From contig JANJXV010000006.1 of assembly GCA_024803745.1 (NCBI GenBank), forward strand, positions 42,029,501 to 42,093,500: a DNA stretch of 64,000 bases, given 5' to 3'. How positions within the stretch are numbered: position 1 is the first letter of the stretch; each line of letters starts with the position of its first letter. The notes beneath the pieces were generated by a model that was not told the DNA's origin, did not search any database, and saw nothing but the letters and a program-made list of their open reading frames with translations. The stretch comes from Megascapheus bottae. Lineage: Eukaryota > Chordata > Mammalia > Rodentia > Geomyidae. Positions 41,530-52,329 of this stretch are shown here, piece by piece. Position numbers and translations under genes: made by a program.

Positions 41530-41815
41530 AGAAGAGAATGGTAGTGGTGTTTGAACTCTGGGTTTTGTGTATGGTAGGCAATACTCTGTAGCTGAAGCCC
41601 TTACTTTCAGAGATGGTCTTACATTTTTATCCAGGGCTGGCTTTAGACTGAGATCCTGTTACCCATGCCTGCCAAGAAACTGGAATTACAGGTGTGCACT
41701 ACTACAACGCTCACTGACTTTTGTTTTGGTCTGGGTTGGCCCTGAACCAGGACTCTCCCTATCAGTTGGCCTCCTATATAACTGACATTACAGGTGAGAA
41801 TCATGCACTTGGCTT
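41530..41815 (-). repeat. Old SINE multimer
   Basis: Reversed ID/right-module-like part (GGTGTTTGAACTCTGGG) and two B1-like halves (GGAATTACAGGTGTGCAC; TGACATTACAGGTGAGAATC). Confidence 0.6.
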
Positions 41816-42317
41816 AGAATACTCTTTTTGTGTGGAAAAGTTGGTAACACAAACTCCAATTGCACTAACTAGTTGGTTACCAGTATTAATATTGTATTTC
41901 CATTCGAATATATACATATTCGAATAAACAAACCTTGGCTAGTTATACTTGTGTTGTTCGGGGTATATTCCTCTTTCAGTGAACATATCATGTATCTGTC
42001 TTCTGATCAGTCTTAAGGATGACAATTTAAATATCTATATGCTTTGGTCTACTTAGCTGCTTACTGCTATATATTTAGCTGTCTTATTTTCCACTATCAT
42101 AAATGACTCTGACATACATATTCCTCTTACTTATTATTTTTCATAGTTTTTATGTCCAGAAGTAGGAATACTAAGTCAATGGCAGTACAGAGTTTGAAAG
42201 ATTTTTTTGGAAAGATTTTAATAAATGGGTTGCCAACTGCTTCCTAGAGATGTATCCTTTATGGTCCCATCACCAGAGAAAGAAATAATTTTTCTATTCT
42301 TAAAATAGTTCCCATTT
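41816..42317. other. Unclassified, possibly old LINE
   Basis: CCACTATCATAAATGACTCT and GTCCAGAAGTAGGAATACT resemble reversed L1M 3' sequence ('tagaagtggaattgctggg'), but divergence prevents a firm call. Confidence 0.35.
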
Positions 42318-42517
42318 TAGGCAAGGAGTGTGGCCTAGTAGTAGAATGCTTGCTTAGCTTGCACGAAGCCCTGGGTTTGATTTCTTGGTACCACATACAC
42401 AGAAAAAGCTGGAAGTGTTGCTGTGCCTCAAGTGGCAGAGCACTAGCCTTGAGTAAAAAAAAATTGTCCAAGGATAGTGTCCAGGCCCTGAGTTCAAGTC
42501 CCAAGACTGGTAAAAAA
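42318..42517 (+). repeat. ID-left dimeric SINE, plus strand
   Basis: Sense copy: GGAGTGTGGCCTAGTAGTAG, GAATGCTTGCTTAGCTTGC (A box region), GGGTTTGATTTCTTGG (B box), GCTGGAAGTGTTGCTGTGCC junction, then CAAGTGGCAGAGCACTAGCC, GGCCCTGAGTTCAAGTCCC and poly-A. It shows the dimer layout in reading direction. Confidence 0.92.
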
Positions 42518-42594
42518 AATAGCCCCCTTTATCTTGGTTTTAATTCACTAGTAGATTTCTGTCTGTTACCCTGCTTCCTTTCATCACAAGTGTG

Positions 42595-42850
42595 TCTTAG
42601 CTTGGTGTAAGAGAGATCATTCTCACTCAGGAGGTTGAGAGCTGAGTCTTAATGGTTTGAAGCCAGTCTGAGAAGGAAAGTCTGTTAGACTCTTATCTTT
42701 AGTTAACTAGAAAAAAGCTGGAAATCAAGCCGTGGCTCAAATTCTATAACACCACCCTTGAGCAAGCAGCATCTAAGCCCTGAGTTCAAGCTCCAGTACA
42801 GGAATGAGAGAGATAGATAGGCACACACAAGTGTGTGTATGTGGGGGGCA
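42595..42850 (+). repeat. B1-left dimeric SINE, plus strand, with GT tail
   Basis: Sense: CACTCAGGAGGTTGAGAG, TTTGAAGCCAGTCTGAGAAG, TCAAGCCGTGGCTCAAATTC, GCCCTGAGTTCAAGCTCCAG, followed by a short degenerate GT tract. Confidence 0.8.
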
Positions 42851-42922
42851 TTCTTCAAGGGGGGAATAAGAATCAACTTCTCTAATCATCTTTACTTCTT
42901 CCAGAATTTATTTATTTATATA

Positions 42923-43117
42923 TTTTGTTGCCGGTCCCGGGCCTTGAACTCTGGGCCTGAGTACTGGCCTTGAGCGTTCTCAAGGCTAGAGCCCTACCAC
43001 TTGAGCCACAGCACCATTTCCAGTTTTTTTCTATATATGTGGTACTGAGGAATCAAACCTGGGTCTTCATACATGCTAAGCTAGCACTCTTACCATGAGG
43101 CAAAACTCCCAGCCCCA
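42923..43117 (-). repeat. ID-left dimeric SINE (IDL-Geo type)
   Basis: Reversed: CGGTCCCGGGCCTTGAACTC, TACCACTTGAGCCACAGCAC, GGTACTGAGGAATCAAACC, CATGAGGCAAAACTCCCAGC. Confidence 0.9.
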
Positions 43118-43119
43118 GC

Positions 43120-43700
43120 ATTCATTTTTTTATAAAAAATATGAATTTTATTGCCAAAGTACCAAGGAGCTACAGCTATGTATGTAAAGTAATGATTACG
43201 TTTCTTGTCAAGCATTGTTAACCCCTTCCTCATTTTTCTCCCACTTTCTTTTCCTCCAGTCCTCTCTCCAAGACCCTCCTCACTCCACATCTCCCACCCC
43301 CCACCTTCCATGCCCACCAAGTTGTGAAGTTCACTTCTACCATTTTGTCTTGGAAGTATCGATGTCATCTGGCATTGGATCACTCTTTGCTCTTTGACTC
43401 ACCGTTTTGCTGCTCCCCTTCCCTTCCCAGTTCAGATAAATGTACATACAAGACACAGGGTGCCAAAATCAAACCAAACACGGTGACAACAGAGGATTAA
43501 CCATAGGGGGGAAATGAAAGAAAAATGAAATAACTTCTCATGGTACATTATAAACAGCAACCGCAAACAGAAACCTCTTGTTTCCATATCTTGGAGTTCA
43601 TTTCACTTGGCATCATCTTATGTACATAGCTATTGAGCTATTGTGATTTTTTTTCTAGGACTATCTTGGGTATATACAAATTATTACCAATGAGGGAAAC
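43120..43700 (-). mobile_element. Older L1 3' end
   Basis: Reversed: ATGAATTTTATTGCCAAAGT, ACCAAGGAGCTACAGCTATG, CACCAAGTTGTGAAGTTCAC, GTACATACAAGACACAGG, CATATCTTGGAGTTCATTTC. Related to 48366 and 60870 but not to the TAATAGAAGGG type, so a separate older subfamily. Confidence 0.75.
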
Positions 43701-43912
43701 CAGGTCCAGGAGCTTGAACTCAGGGCCTGGGCACCATCCTTGCTCTTTATTGCTCATAGCAAGTGCTCTACCATTTGACCCACAGCTTCACATCTGGCTT
43801 TTGGTTAACTGGTGATAAGAGTCTTACAGATTTTCCTGTCTGGGCTGGCTTTGCAATGTGACCTCAGTTCTCAGCCTCCTGTGACACAAGGTGTGAGCCA
43901 CTGGCTTCCAGC
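43701..43912 (-). repeat. B1-left dimeric SINE (Class II)
   Basis: Reversed: GGAGCTTGAACTCAGGGCCT, CTACCATTTGACCCACAGC, CTGGCTTTGCAATGTGACC, AAGGTGTGAGCCACTGG. It sits at the 5' edge of the older L1. Confidence 0.87.
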
Positions 43913-45765
43913 TTCAGCGCTCACCTTCGATACTTCTATAATTTAGCTTCTTGTCCCTATACTTGGAGGCTGCCAAAAAGCACCTATTATTTTCTTTGTA
44001 TGTAGAAAGGCATGCTATCATCTGGGCTTGTTCTAATCATCAAGGCAGGGGGGAGGGGGCTTTTCTGATGCTTGTTGTTCTGTTCCTCAGAAGTGATGCT
44101 TTCCCATCTTCTTTGCTTGTAGCTTCTTGCCACTTTGTTCCAGGAAATAACTTCTTTAGAGACTGCTTTGGACACAGAATTTAAAGAGACAGTATTCCTT
44201 TTATAACACAGCAGGAAATTGAACAGAAAATGAACTGGCTTTATTATGTGCATGGTTGCAAAATGTCTGGTGAGGCTTACAGGTTTAGCCCCTGATTATG
44301 GAGTAGGATTTTCCCCTTTGAGAAACTCTCCCACGTTGCTCAAGTCTTGGCATTATTGACATAGGCTGAAGCCACCAGGAAGTACTAGCTTTGCCTGGAA
44401 AAGACTTAGGGATGAATTTACAGTTTTTTTTTCCAAATGAGATTTAATTCTGTACCTAGGATTTCCAGACTTGGGTCAGTGAATCATAGTAGGGGTGATA
44501 ATGTGATGAGGAGACAGACTTCACATGCAACAGATGAGACAGGAGGCTGTGTTTGCCAGTCAAGGCTCTGCCAGGCAGATATCACCAGTGATCTTTAGAG
44601 AGCACCCAAATTCTCTTTGATTTCAATTTTCTATTTTTCCAGAGGTCTTCTTATGCTTCTATAGAAGCATAGAAGAAAATTTATTGGAGATTTTAGTCTG
44701 AACATTTCTGTTAGCTGAGAGCTGAAGCAGAGAACACATTTTCTTGCCATTCATAGTGACAGGGGGAGTGGTATAACATTCATTTCAGTCATTAACTGAG
44801 GCCATACATTTATTTTGAGGTTGGTAGAGTTATTTTTGTTATCAAACATCCCATCTGGAGGGAAACCTAGAGAGGACTGTGGAAAGCATGGCCTCTATTT
44901 ACTCATTTCCCTGCTGACACAAGAATATAGTCTAGTAAGTAGTCGGTAATTTGGAGATTTATTTTCCCATCGCTAGCATATCCTTTGTTCTTTGTACCCT
45001 GGTTGTTAGTTTTTGTTTTAATAAGTTAAATGTGTTAAGACTTTGGCTCTGTACATGCTATTCATACCGTACTAAAACAAATGCCTATGACCTAGCTAGA
45101 CTATCCTCTCTTTGTCAGCCTCAGTTAGATGAGAGAAGAAAGGGAAGGAAATGTTCTTTTGTCCCCAAGTATCTGCCCAGAACAAGGGTAGATTGGAGCT
45201 AATGTTTACTAAAAGTGAGTTACGGGAAAAAGATTGGGGCCTGAGCCAGGATTCTTAGTTTTTACCTAGGCCTACTCTGGGTTGTAATATGTACAAACAA
45301 GTCAACACAAGCAAAGCGAAGGCAGCAGCATGTATAGGCCTCGAGGACCCCAACAGTGCACAAAGCGTGTGGGCGAACTTTCTTTCAATCTCACAAGTCT
45401 TCTCCTTTTTCCTTTTTCCTACTCAATCCAGGATAGAATTCATGTCAAAATCATGTGAATGAACACCAATATTATGGCCTCTGATGAAGCAAAGCCTGTG
45501 GGTAAATGAGTCTAATAAGAACAAAAATTGAAAACTTAGAATGGGGCAATTTTTGGATCAGAGTATAGCTTTGACAACTATCAGATTGGCTAATACACAG
45601 TACTGGACAGAGAAAGAAAGAAAATGTTTTAGGAAAAATTAATGGTAGCTAAATGCAGATCCTTCAGTACAATTAAAAGCGCCTGAACCAACACAGCATA
45701 CAACTCTAAATAGACTTATATTCAACTGAATGGTTAAACCAGCTAGGGAAACAAAGCCATGTTTG
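43913..45765. other. Repeat-poor unique block
   Basis: About 1.9 kb without recognised repeats. Contains a perfect 20-bp palindrome at 44652-44671, annotated separately. Frames of 77-88 codons lack domains. Confidence 0.5.
44652..44671. repeat. Perfect 20-bp palindrome
   Basis: TATGCTTCTATAGAAGCATA equals its own reverse complement. The flanking TCTTCT and GAAGAA extend the symmetry imperfectly, offset by one base. Can form a small cruciform. Confidence 0.97.
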
Positions 45766-45807
45766 TGTGCGTGCGTGCGTGCGTGCGTACGTGTGTATGT
45801 GTGTGTG
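45766..45807 (+). repeat. GTGC/GT alternating tract
   Basis: GTGCGTGCGTGCGTGCGTGC followed by GTACGTGTGTATGTGTGTG. Alternating purine/pyrimidine over about 40 bp, Z-DNA-prone. Confidence 0.93.
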
Positions 45808-47279
45808 GAGCAGAAAAGAAAGGAAAAGGAAAAGAATGAAATAAAATAAAAATATGAAGTTCAAAAGTTTGGAGGGGACTGAAGCATACTAAAAGAGACA
45901 GAGATAAACAAGAAGACTGTATTTAACAAAGAAATGCTTTTTTGTTTGTTTTATTTTAGGATTTACAAAGAAACAAAATGACCAGGAAAAGATGCAATTC
46001 CATGGAAGAAAAGAAATTTGGTAACCAACATGACCCAGATGAAAATAGCTGAAGATAAAGATCATTTCTTGAATAATACTTCACATCATGGCTAGAGAAC
46101 ATGGGAAGAATCAGGAGATGAGTAATTATTGACAAAAGATTTTAGTATTGGGACAGTGATTATTTACTTTAAAATGTGCAAATATCTCACAGCCACATTT
46201 TTGGTTTAAAAGCTGAACCAGTAAAGTCAAAGAAAAGGTTAACTAACCAACCAGAACTTACTATCAAGGCTGAAGACTTTATCAAAAAGTATAGTAGACA
46301 TAATTGAAAAACACATACTAACACGACACTTGCCATTATTTTGCTTACATTGGATCATCAGGAAACTTTACTTGGAGTATAACATTTCTAGTATTGCTAT
46401 TTCCCTTTTGATTTTTGTGGTGTTAAAATGTTCTTGAAATTAAAACATTCCACCCCTCCCACTCCTCAAATTCCCATCTGTTCTCTTGTGAGCACACGAC
46501 CTACACAGCTGGTCTCAGACATGGCCACATCCAGGCTGATGTAAGAATATGTTCAAATAAGAAATCTGTAATGGAGATTTAATTAATTCCACTACCTAAA
46601 GAGTGCCAGATAGTCCTTCTATGAACTGGAAGAACACAAATAAATAAGTAGGGCCGTAGTTTTCAGAGAAGTCCTGATGTAACACTAGAGAAAACTCATT
46701 ATTTTCATCAAGCAGTAACTTGAATCGAGTTGAAGTGGATTGTGTCCAGAATTTGGAGTCCTGAAGGTCTGGCTTGGATCTTGGCATTGCCATCAGTCCT
46801 TTGTGGGACTTGTAAAAAAGGGTGATATGACTCCTTCTAAGTTTTTTGTCCCATGGCACCCTAGACTTTATAGCAACAGACTTCTGGCCATAGAAATGGA
46901 TGCAAGATAGACCCAGCTCTGTGTCGATTATTTCTGGCCCTAGAGATGAGTTCAGGGATGGACCAGGATCTTATCAGGCCTCATTAGAATCTTTCCCCCA
47001 GATTTTGTTTTTGTCTTCAGGAGTAAAAATGGACAAGAATTTTCTTTTTACTTTTTGATGATGAGACTGTAAAGAATGTAATTTCAAGGATGTCTGAGGT
47101 TATTGTATCAGTGTTGTGGAAACAAAGAATAAGGCAATTAAAATTTTATTTTATTAAGCATTATATTAAGCAAGATAGCACCACATATTCATATGTAGTG
47201 TAACTACAATGACCACATTCCTTCTTCTCATATTAGGTGTTATACAGAAGAGTTACTGTTATGTAAGAGAGATAATGAA
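45808..47279. other. Unique noncoding sequence
   Basis: About 1.5 kb with no recognised family. The 87-codon minus-strand frame at 46596-46859 has no domain I recognise. Confidence 0.45.
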
Positions 47280-47296
47280 AATGTTTCTTCTATTTT

Positions 47297-47488
47297 TTTT
47301 GCCAGTCTTGGGGGTTGAACCCAGCCTAAGCACTGTTCTTGGGCTTTTTCAAGGCTAGAGCTCTACCACTTGAGCCATAGTACCGTTTCCAGCTTTTTTT
47401 TTTTTTTATGTATGTGGTACCGAGGAATTGAACCCGGGTCTTCATGCATGCTAGGCAGGCATTCTATCATGAGGCCAAACTCCCAGCC
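47297..47488 (-). repeat. ID-left dimeric SINE (IDL-Geo type)
   Basis: Reversed: GCCAGTCTTGGGGGTTGAAC, TACCACTTGAGCCATAGTAC, a T run in the linker, GGTACCGAGGAATTGAACCC, ending AGGCCAAACTCCCAGCCC. It directly abuts the L1 tail at 47492. Confidence 0.92.
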
Positions 47489-47491
47489 CAA

Positions 47492-48365
47492 CATTTCTTA
47501 TTTTTATTCTCGGGGTAATATATAGCGGGGTTACAGTTACATTCGTGAGGTAGTGGGTGCATTACTTCTCACACATTGATACCCCTTCTCAAGTTTTTGT
47601 CTCCCTTTACCTTCTCCCAACCCCTCCTAATCATCTTGTTTTCCCCCTTCCCTTCCCTATTTTAAATAAATAAACAAATAAATGTATATACAAAATACCA
47701 GGTAACAAAGTCAGATACAGTAACCACATGAGATTAATCAGAAGTGGAAAAAAAAGAGAAAAGAAAAACTTTACATAGTACATTAAGAACAACAATCACA
47801 AAGATAAACCTGTTTCCATATCCTCGAGTATTTTGTATTGTCTCATCCTATATGACCATATGTACACAGATCTTGAGCTATTGTGATCCTCTGCTAGGAG
47901 AATCCTAGCTGTGTACTATTACGAATGAGGGAAACCATGGAGCCTATGATCCTGTAGGACTGATTTATTTCGCTTAATATGATTTTTTCCAGGTCTTTCA
48001 TTTCTTTACAAATAGGGTGATGTTGTTCTTTCTGATGGCAGCATAGAATTCCATTGTGTATAAGTATCACAGCTTCCTGGTCCATTCATCAACTGAGGGA
48101 CATCTGGGTTGGTTCCATATCTTAGCTATAGTAAATAAAGCTGCAATGAATATTGTTGTGCTAGTGGCTTTAGTTTGTCATTGTTTCTGGAAATTTGGGT
48201 AAATACCAAGGAGTGGAATTGCTGGATCATAGGGGAGCTCTATATTTAGTCTTTGGAGGAATTGCCATACTGCTTTCCATAGTGGTTGAATGAGTTTACT
48301 CCCCATTAACAGTGTAGTAGAGTTCCCTTCTGGCCTTGTTCCCACCAGCAGAACAGTGTTATTCC
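47492..48365 (-). mobile_element. 5'-truncated LINE-1, longest young-looking copy
   Basis: Reversed: TATTTTTATTCTCGGGGTAA, TATAGCGGGGTTACAGTTAC, CACATTGATACCCCTTCTCA, then ORF2 C-terminal sequence up to about 48365. It belongs to the GTATAGAGGGG subfamily. The 5' end passes into a second, older L1-like segment at 48366. No TSD identified. Confidence 0.88.
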
Positions 48366-48387
48366 CCCCCCTCTTATTTTCTCCCAC
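47894..48387 (-). pseudogene. L1 ORF2 C-terminal remnant, two frame pieces
   Basis: The upstream piece (48178-48387) ends with the conserved DPAIPLLGIYPNFQKQ stretch. The downstream piece (47894-48085) resumes in another frame with ILIHNGILCC and KDLEKIILSEINQS. The gap between them contains the decayed NQP-CPS-DEW region. Only the last roughly 170 residues of ORF2 are represented, so no enzymatic domain remains. Confidence 0.88.
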
Positions 48388-48540
48388 TTACCCCTTTCTG
48401 AATCCTCTCTCCCACCAAGTTGTAAAGTTAATTTCCAACATAATGTCTAATGAGTATCATTGTTTAATTGGTTCACCTTTTGTCATATTCAGGAGTTTCA
48501 ATCTTAAACTTTGTGCTTATTGTTTCCTTGCTTAAATTGT
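48366..48540 (-). mobile_element. Older L1 3' UTR fragment
   Basis: TTTTCTCCCACTTACCCC, CTCCCACCAAGTTGTAAAG and AGTATCATTGTTTAATTGG parallel the older L1 at 43240-43390 in order. It was probably interrupted by, or lies beside, the younger L1. Confidence 0.55.
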
Positions 48541-48673
48541 CAAAAGATTCCAATACTTGATAGTTTTATCACATAAGTGGTATCTTTGTGTGATAGTTTT
48601 TAATCGCAAGTATTAGAATATTTAAATAATTTTTGTTCAGTTTGTTTTTTAAATTTTATAAAAACAATTAGTG

Positions 48674-48859
48674 GGGCTGGGAATGTGGTTTAGTGTTAGA
48701 GTGCTTGCCTAGCTTGCACCAAGCCCTGGGTTCAATTCCTCAATACCACATAAACCAGAAAAAACTGGAAGTGGCTCAAGTGGTAGAGTACTATCCTTGA
48801 GGAAAAGAAGCTCAGGAACAGTGCACAGGTCCTGAGTTCAAGCCGCAGAACAGGAAAAA
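48674..48859 (+). repeat. ID-left dimeric SINE, plus strand
   Basis: Sense: GGGCTGGGAATGTGGTTTAG, GAGTGCTTGCCTAGCTTGC, GGGTTCAATTCCTCAATACC, GGAAGTGGCTCAAGTGGTAG, TCCTGAGTTCAAGCCGCAG, A run. Short TSD AATTAGTG at 48666-48673 and 48860-48867. Confidence 0.92.
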
Positions 48860-48867
48860 AATTAGTG

Positions 48868-49754
48868 TGTATTTTCTCCTTTACACAACATGGGCAAAAT
48901 CTAGGAATTATGAAAACCTTACATGAGACAGGAATTTATGTCTTCCATAGGAATATAAATTAATATACCACCCTGGATAAACAATATGACTCTTATCTTG
49001 TGAAGCTAAATATGAAGGTAGCAGTGGAAGTCCTGCCATCCCATTTCTTGGACTGTACTCTAGAGAAACATGAGTATGTGTGCTCTGGTAGACATACAGT
49101 GATTTACAGACCCTTTTCAGAAGATCCAAAAGAACAACAACAACAAAAATTGTTTTAAGAGAGTGCTGGATTGTGTGGAGAGTTCTAAATGCTGTTCTCT
49201 TAGTCCTATGCTCAGTAGCTGGCCTTGACAACAGCCTATTTCCAAGCCCTGGTCCAAACTGGAGGCTGAAATGGATGCAATTCAACACTGTGCAGTGCCC
49301 AGCTCATTAGTCACCAGTCGAGGGAGAGAGGTTGAGTGATGGTATTCACCTTGGAGGTGAGCCTGAGCTACCCTTTGCTGAACATCTGGACTTCTGAATT
49401 GATTTGGTTCAGGGATCAGGGAAGAGAAAATGAGGGGATTTTTTTTTTCTGCTTCTAGGTTAGGAACCTATGACTAGCTCTTTATAGGACTCATCTGGAT
49501 AGTTTATTGGCCTTGACTCAAAAGGTCTTTAATGACTGATTTATTGCCATTGATGTCATATTTGAGATGATGAGTTTCTGATAGCGTTTGTTCTGAGCGC
49601 TAGTGACTGACCCCTCCATTTGTGATCTCTGCAGTAGTAAATGGGTCATCCTGGCTTTTCCTTGAACAATGGTTTAAACAACCATACTTTGAAATCCTAG
49701 GTGCTGTATAAAGCTAAGTTTAAATTATTTTCTGCATGTAATATCTTATTCAGA
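48868..49754. other. Unique noncoding sequence
   Basis: The 126-codon minus-strand frame at 48908-49288 has no recognised domain or gene context. Confidence 0.45.
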
Positions 49755-49860
49755 ATCACATTGCTGTGGAGCTGTGGCTTAAGTGGCAGAGTGCCAAGCC
49801 TAGAGCAGGAAAACAAAAAAAAATGAAGAAAGAGCCTGAACATGCACAAGCGCGCGTGCA

Positions 49861-49907
<47 letters not shown>
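49755..49907 (+). repeat. SINE right-module stub plus CG/CA alternating repeat
   Basis: A stub GAGCTGTGGCTTAAGTGGC, CAGAGTGCCAAGCCTAGAGC, A run. Then GCGCGCGTGCACGCGCACAC and about 22 AC units at 49851-49907, alternating R-Y throughout. This is the second case here of a Z-prone repeat at a SINE tail. Confidence 0.87.
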
Positions 49908-49909
<2 letters not shown>

Positions 49910-49920
49910 CACGTTGCTTA

Positions 49921-50145
49921 CAGGGGTGCCCATGGATCATGACTGCAATTCTGGCTATCCAGGAAGTTGAAATCTGGAAGACTATGTTTCAAAGCCAACT
50001 CAGGCATAAAAGTCAAAGCAACTCTGTCTCCAAATGACCAGCAAAAAAGTAGGGCAGAAGCATGGCTCAAGTGGTAGAGTACCAGCAGAGCAAACATAAT
50101 ACTCTGAGTTCAATCCTGCCATACAAAAGAAACAAACAAATAATA
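49921..50145 (+). repeat. Old B1-left dimeric SINE, plus strand
   Basis: ATCATGACTGCAATTCTGGC, TTTCAAAGCCAACTCAGGC, CATGGCTCAAGTGGTAGAGT, TCTGAGTTCAATCCTGCC, A-rich tail. Confidence 0.75.
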
Positions 50146-50240
50146 AACTACATAATAAACAGAAGAATCACATTATTTTATGTTAACCAATCCCCCAAAG
50201 TTTTGTTATGATAAAACATTTTCTCAGCTAAGATGTTTTT

Positions 50241-50400
50241 CATATATTTTTATTACAATTAATAGAAGGGTTACATTATATTCACCAGATAGAAGGTGCA
50301 TTACTTCACATACATTGATACCCTTTCTCATGTCTTGGTCCCCATTTCCCTCCCCCCCACCCCTTCCCCTCATCTTGTTTCCCCCCCTTCCTTATCCAAT
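50241..50400 (-). mobile_element. Short L1 3' tail with TSD
   Basis: CATATATTTTTATTACAATT, AATAGAAGGGTTACATTATA, CATACATTGATACCCTTTC, C-rich 3' UTR. TSD TCAGYTAAGAT at 50224-50234 and 50401-50411 (one mismatch). All 3' UTR. Confidence 0.9.
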
Positions 50401-50561
50401 TCAGTTAAGATTTTATTCTTTCTTCAAAGTATATAAAATTGAAGTGGGACTTACATAATCAATGGCACTATAGATTTGATTTAATAAAGTATCTTTATGT
50501 AGTACAGTAATCATTTTTATTATTAATAGTGTACACATATAAACCATATTCATCCAAGACT

Positions 50562-50752
50562 TTTTTTTGCCAGTCCTGGTTTTGAGCTCAGGGCCTGAGC
50601 ACTATCCTTGGACTTTCTCAAGGCTAGAGCTCTACCACTTGAGCCTCAGCACCATTTCCTGCTTTTTTCTATATGTGGTACCAAGGAATCGAACCCGGGT
50701 CTTCGTGCATGCTAGGCAAGCACTCTGCCACTAGGCCAAACTCCTGGCCCTT
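50562..50752 (-). repeat. ID-left dimeric SINE with TSD
   Basis: Reversed: GCCAGTCCTGGTTTTGAGC, CTACCACTTGAGCCTCAGC, GGTACCAAGGAATCGAACCC, ending AGGCCAAACTCCTGGCCC. TSD ATCCAAGACT at 50552-50561 and 50753-50762. Confidence 0.93.
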
Positions 50753-50917
50753 ATCCAAGACTCTTAAACAGAAATTGAGACATACAGTTTTATGGCTGGT
50801 GGAAAGGAATGCCCTCACAGCTGTCTCCAGTGGGCCAGCCAATGAGCAGAGACAGAGCTGAATGGGAGTAAAAGCCTAGAGCTAGAGTGATTGCATGATG
50901 GGAATAGAGAGTGAGGG

Positions 50918-51000
50918 GAGGGAGGGAGAGGAAAAGAAAGAAGAGAGGAAGCAGAGAGAGAGAGTGTGTGTGATAGAGGAGTAGAGGAAGAAGAAAGGGG

Positions 51001-51032
<32 letters not shown>

Positions 51033-51040
51033 CAGGTTGA
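50918..51040 (+). repeat. Polypurine (GA/GGAA) tract
   Basis: About 120 bp almost all A/G, with GAGAGAGAGAGAGAGAGAGA near 51005. A short GTGTGTG interruption lies at 50965. Faces the polypyrimidine array at 51158. Confidence 0.92.
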
Positions 51041-51157
51041 GAGAGTAGAGACTTACTTCATTTCTGATCACTTCCCAGCATTTCTGGGAGCCTGATGATA
51101 CATTGTGCCCTGCACTCCTTGAGTTGTAATAAATCCCTCTTTCTCAGTCTGGTCAAA

Positions 51158-51240
51158 TTTCTTCCTTCCTTCCTTCCTTCCTTCCTTCCTTCCTTCCTTC
51201 CTTCCTTCCTTCCTTTCTTCCTTTCTTCCTTCCTTCCTTC

Positions 51241-51307
<67 letters not shown>

Positions 51308-51320
51308 TCCTTCTTCCTAC

Positions 51321-51411
<91 letters not shown>
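51158..51411 (+). repeat. (CTTC)n/(CTTT)n array, about 254 bp
   Basis: A CTTC block (51158-51240) grades into a CTTT block interrupted by CTTCCTACC at about 51312. It abuts the tail side of the truncated SINE at 51412, so it probably grew from the SINE's A-rich tail. The poly(S-F-L) frame is an artefact. Confidence 0.96.
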
Positions 51412-51510
51412 GTTGTGAGGCTTGAACTCTGGGCCTGGGCATTGTTGTCCCTGAGCTCTTCAGCTCAAGGATACCACCTTACCTCTTGAGCCACAGCCCC
51501 ACTTCCTTCA
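51412..51510 (-). repeat. SINE right-module fragment
   Basis: Reversed: GAGGCTTGAACTCTGGGCCT, GAGCTCTTCAGCTCAAGG, TACCTCTTGAGCCACAGCC. The left half is absent. Confidence 0.83.
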
Positions 51511-52284
51511 AATTTCAATTTCTTACAACCAAAAAATCCTCTGATTAAGACAATCATGTAATACCTTACCCAACCTTCAGTAGGGCTCTGTAAATGCTGG
51601 TGTCTTGTGATTGTCTAAGTGATTGGGGAGGGTCAGAGAGGAGAGATGGTGTTTGGTGGAGGAGAAAAGTGAGACTCCAGGATGAAGATATGGTCAGCAG
51701 GGGTAAGAGTGCTTCATGAAGAGTATGGCAGGACATTAGGGCTGGGATACTGGAACTCTTGTCTGGGTGGCTGGGCCTGATTTACGATGACCTTAAATGC
51801 CATGTGGTGAAATTTTTGCTATATTCAGAAAGATTAGCCGAGGAAGCACAAGGGGACCGAGAGATGCCATTTCTTTTAAATAAAAAGAGATGACAGCATA
51901 AGAACTTAGTTGAACATATCATTCTGACACTGATGAGGGGAAGATGAAGTGGAGAGAGACAGAGCTGTACTGGGAGGCTGTGACAGCCTGGGTGAGAAGA
52001 AAGGAAGGGGAAGTGAGATATCCACATTCATTTCCTGTGTGTGTAACACGGAGTGAACACCTAAGTGGTCTGAGTGGGCAGTCTCACAATGACAATCACT
52101 TGTTCCACAGATATACAAAGCACAGCTAAGTTGTGTCTTGACAATCCTGGCCCTCGCTCTCTTAATGTCTCCTCTAACCCCTTATCTCCAGGTTCTTCTG
52201 TCTAGACATGAATAGTAGATTTTCCATTTATTCCTGGTAATGCTACACATCTGAATGGCTGATTAAACCATTCAGACAGTTTGT

Positions 52285-52286
<2 letters not shown>
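51511..52286. other. Unique noncoding sequence
   Basis: Overlapping frames on both strands near 51780-52130 have no domain. Confidence 0.4.

Positions 52287-52327
<41 letters not shown>
52287..52327 (+). repeat. (AC)n microsatellite
   Basis: About 20 pure AC units. Confidence 0.97.

Positions 52328-52329
<2 letters not shown>

Noticed and set aside
42318..42400. tRNA gene (A and B boxes such as TAGTAGAATGC and GGTTTGATTTC)
   Set aside because: These are the tRNA-derived left modules of SINEs; they lack a foldable cloverleaf with an intact acceptor stem and are followed by the second module and poly-A. The same holds for all similar copies.
48908..49288. 126-codon minus-strand frame
   Set aside because: No recognisable domain or conserved motif; no flanking gene signals.
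51095..51418. 107-codon Ser/Phe/Leu-rich frame
   Set aside because: Translation of the CTTC/CTTT microsatellite.
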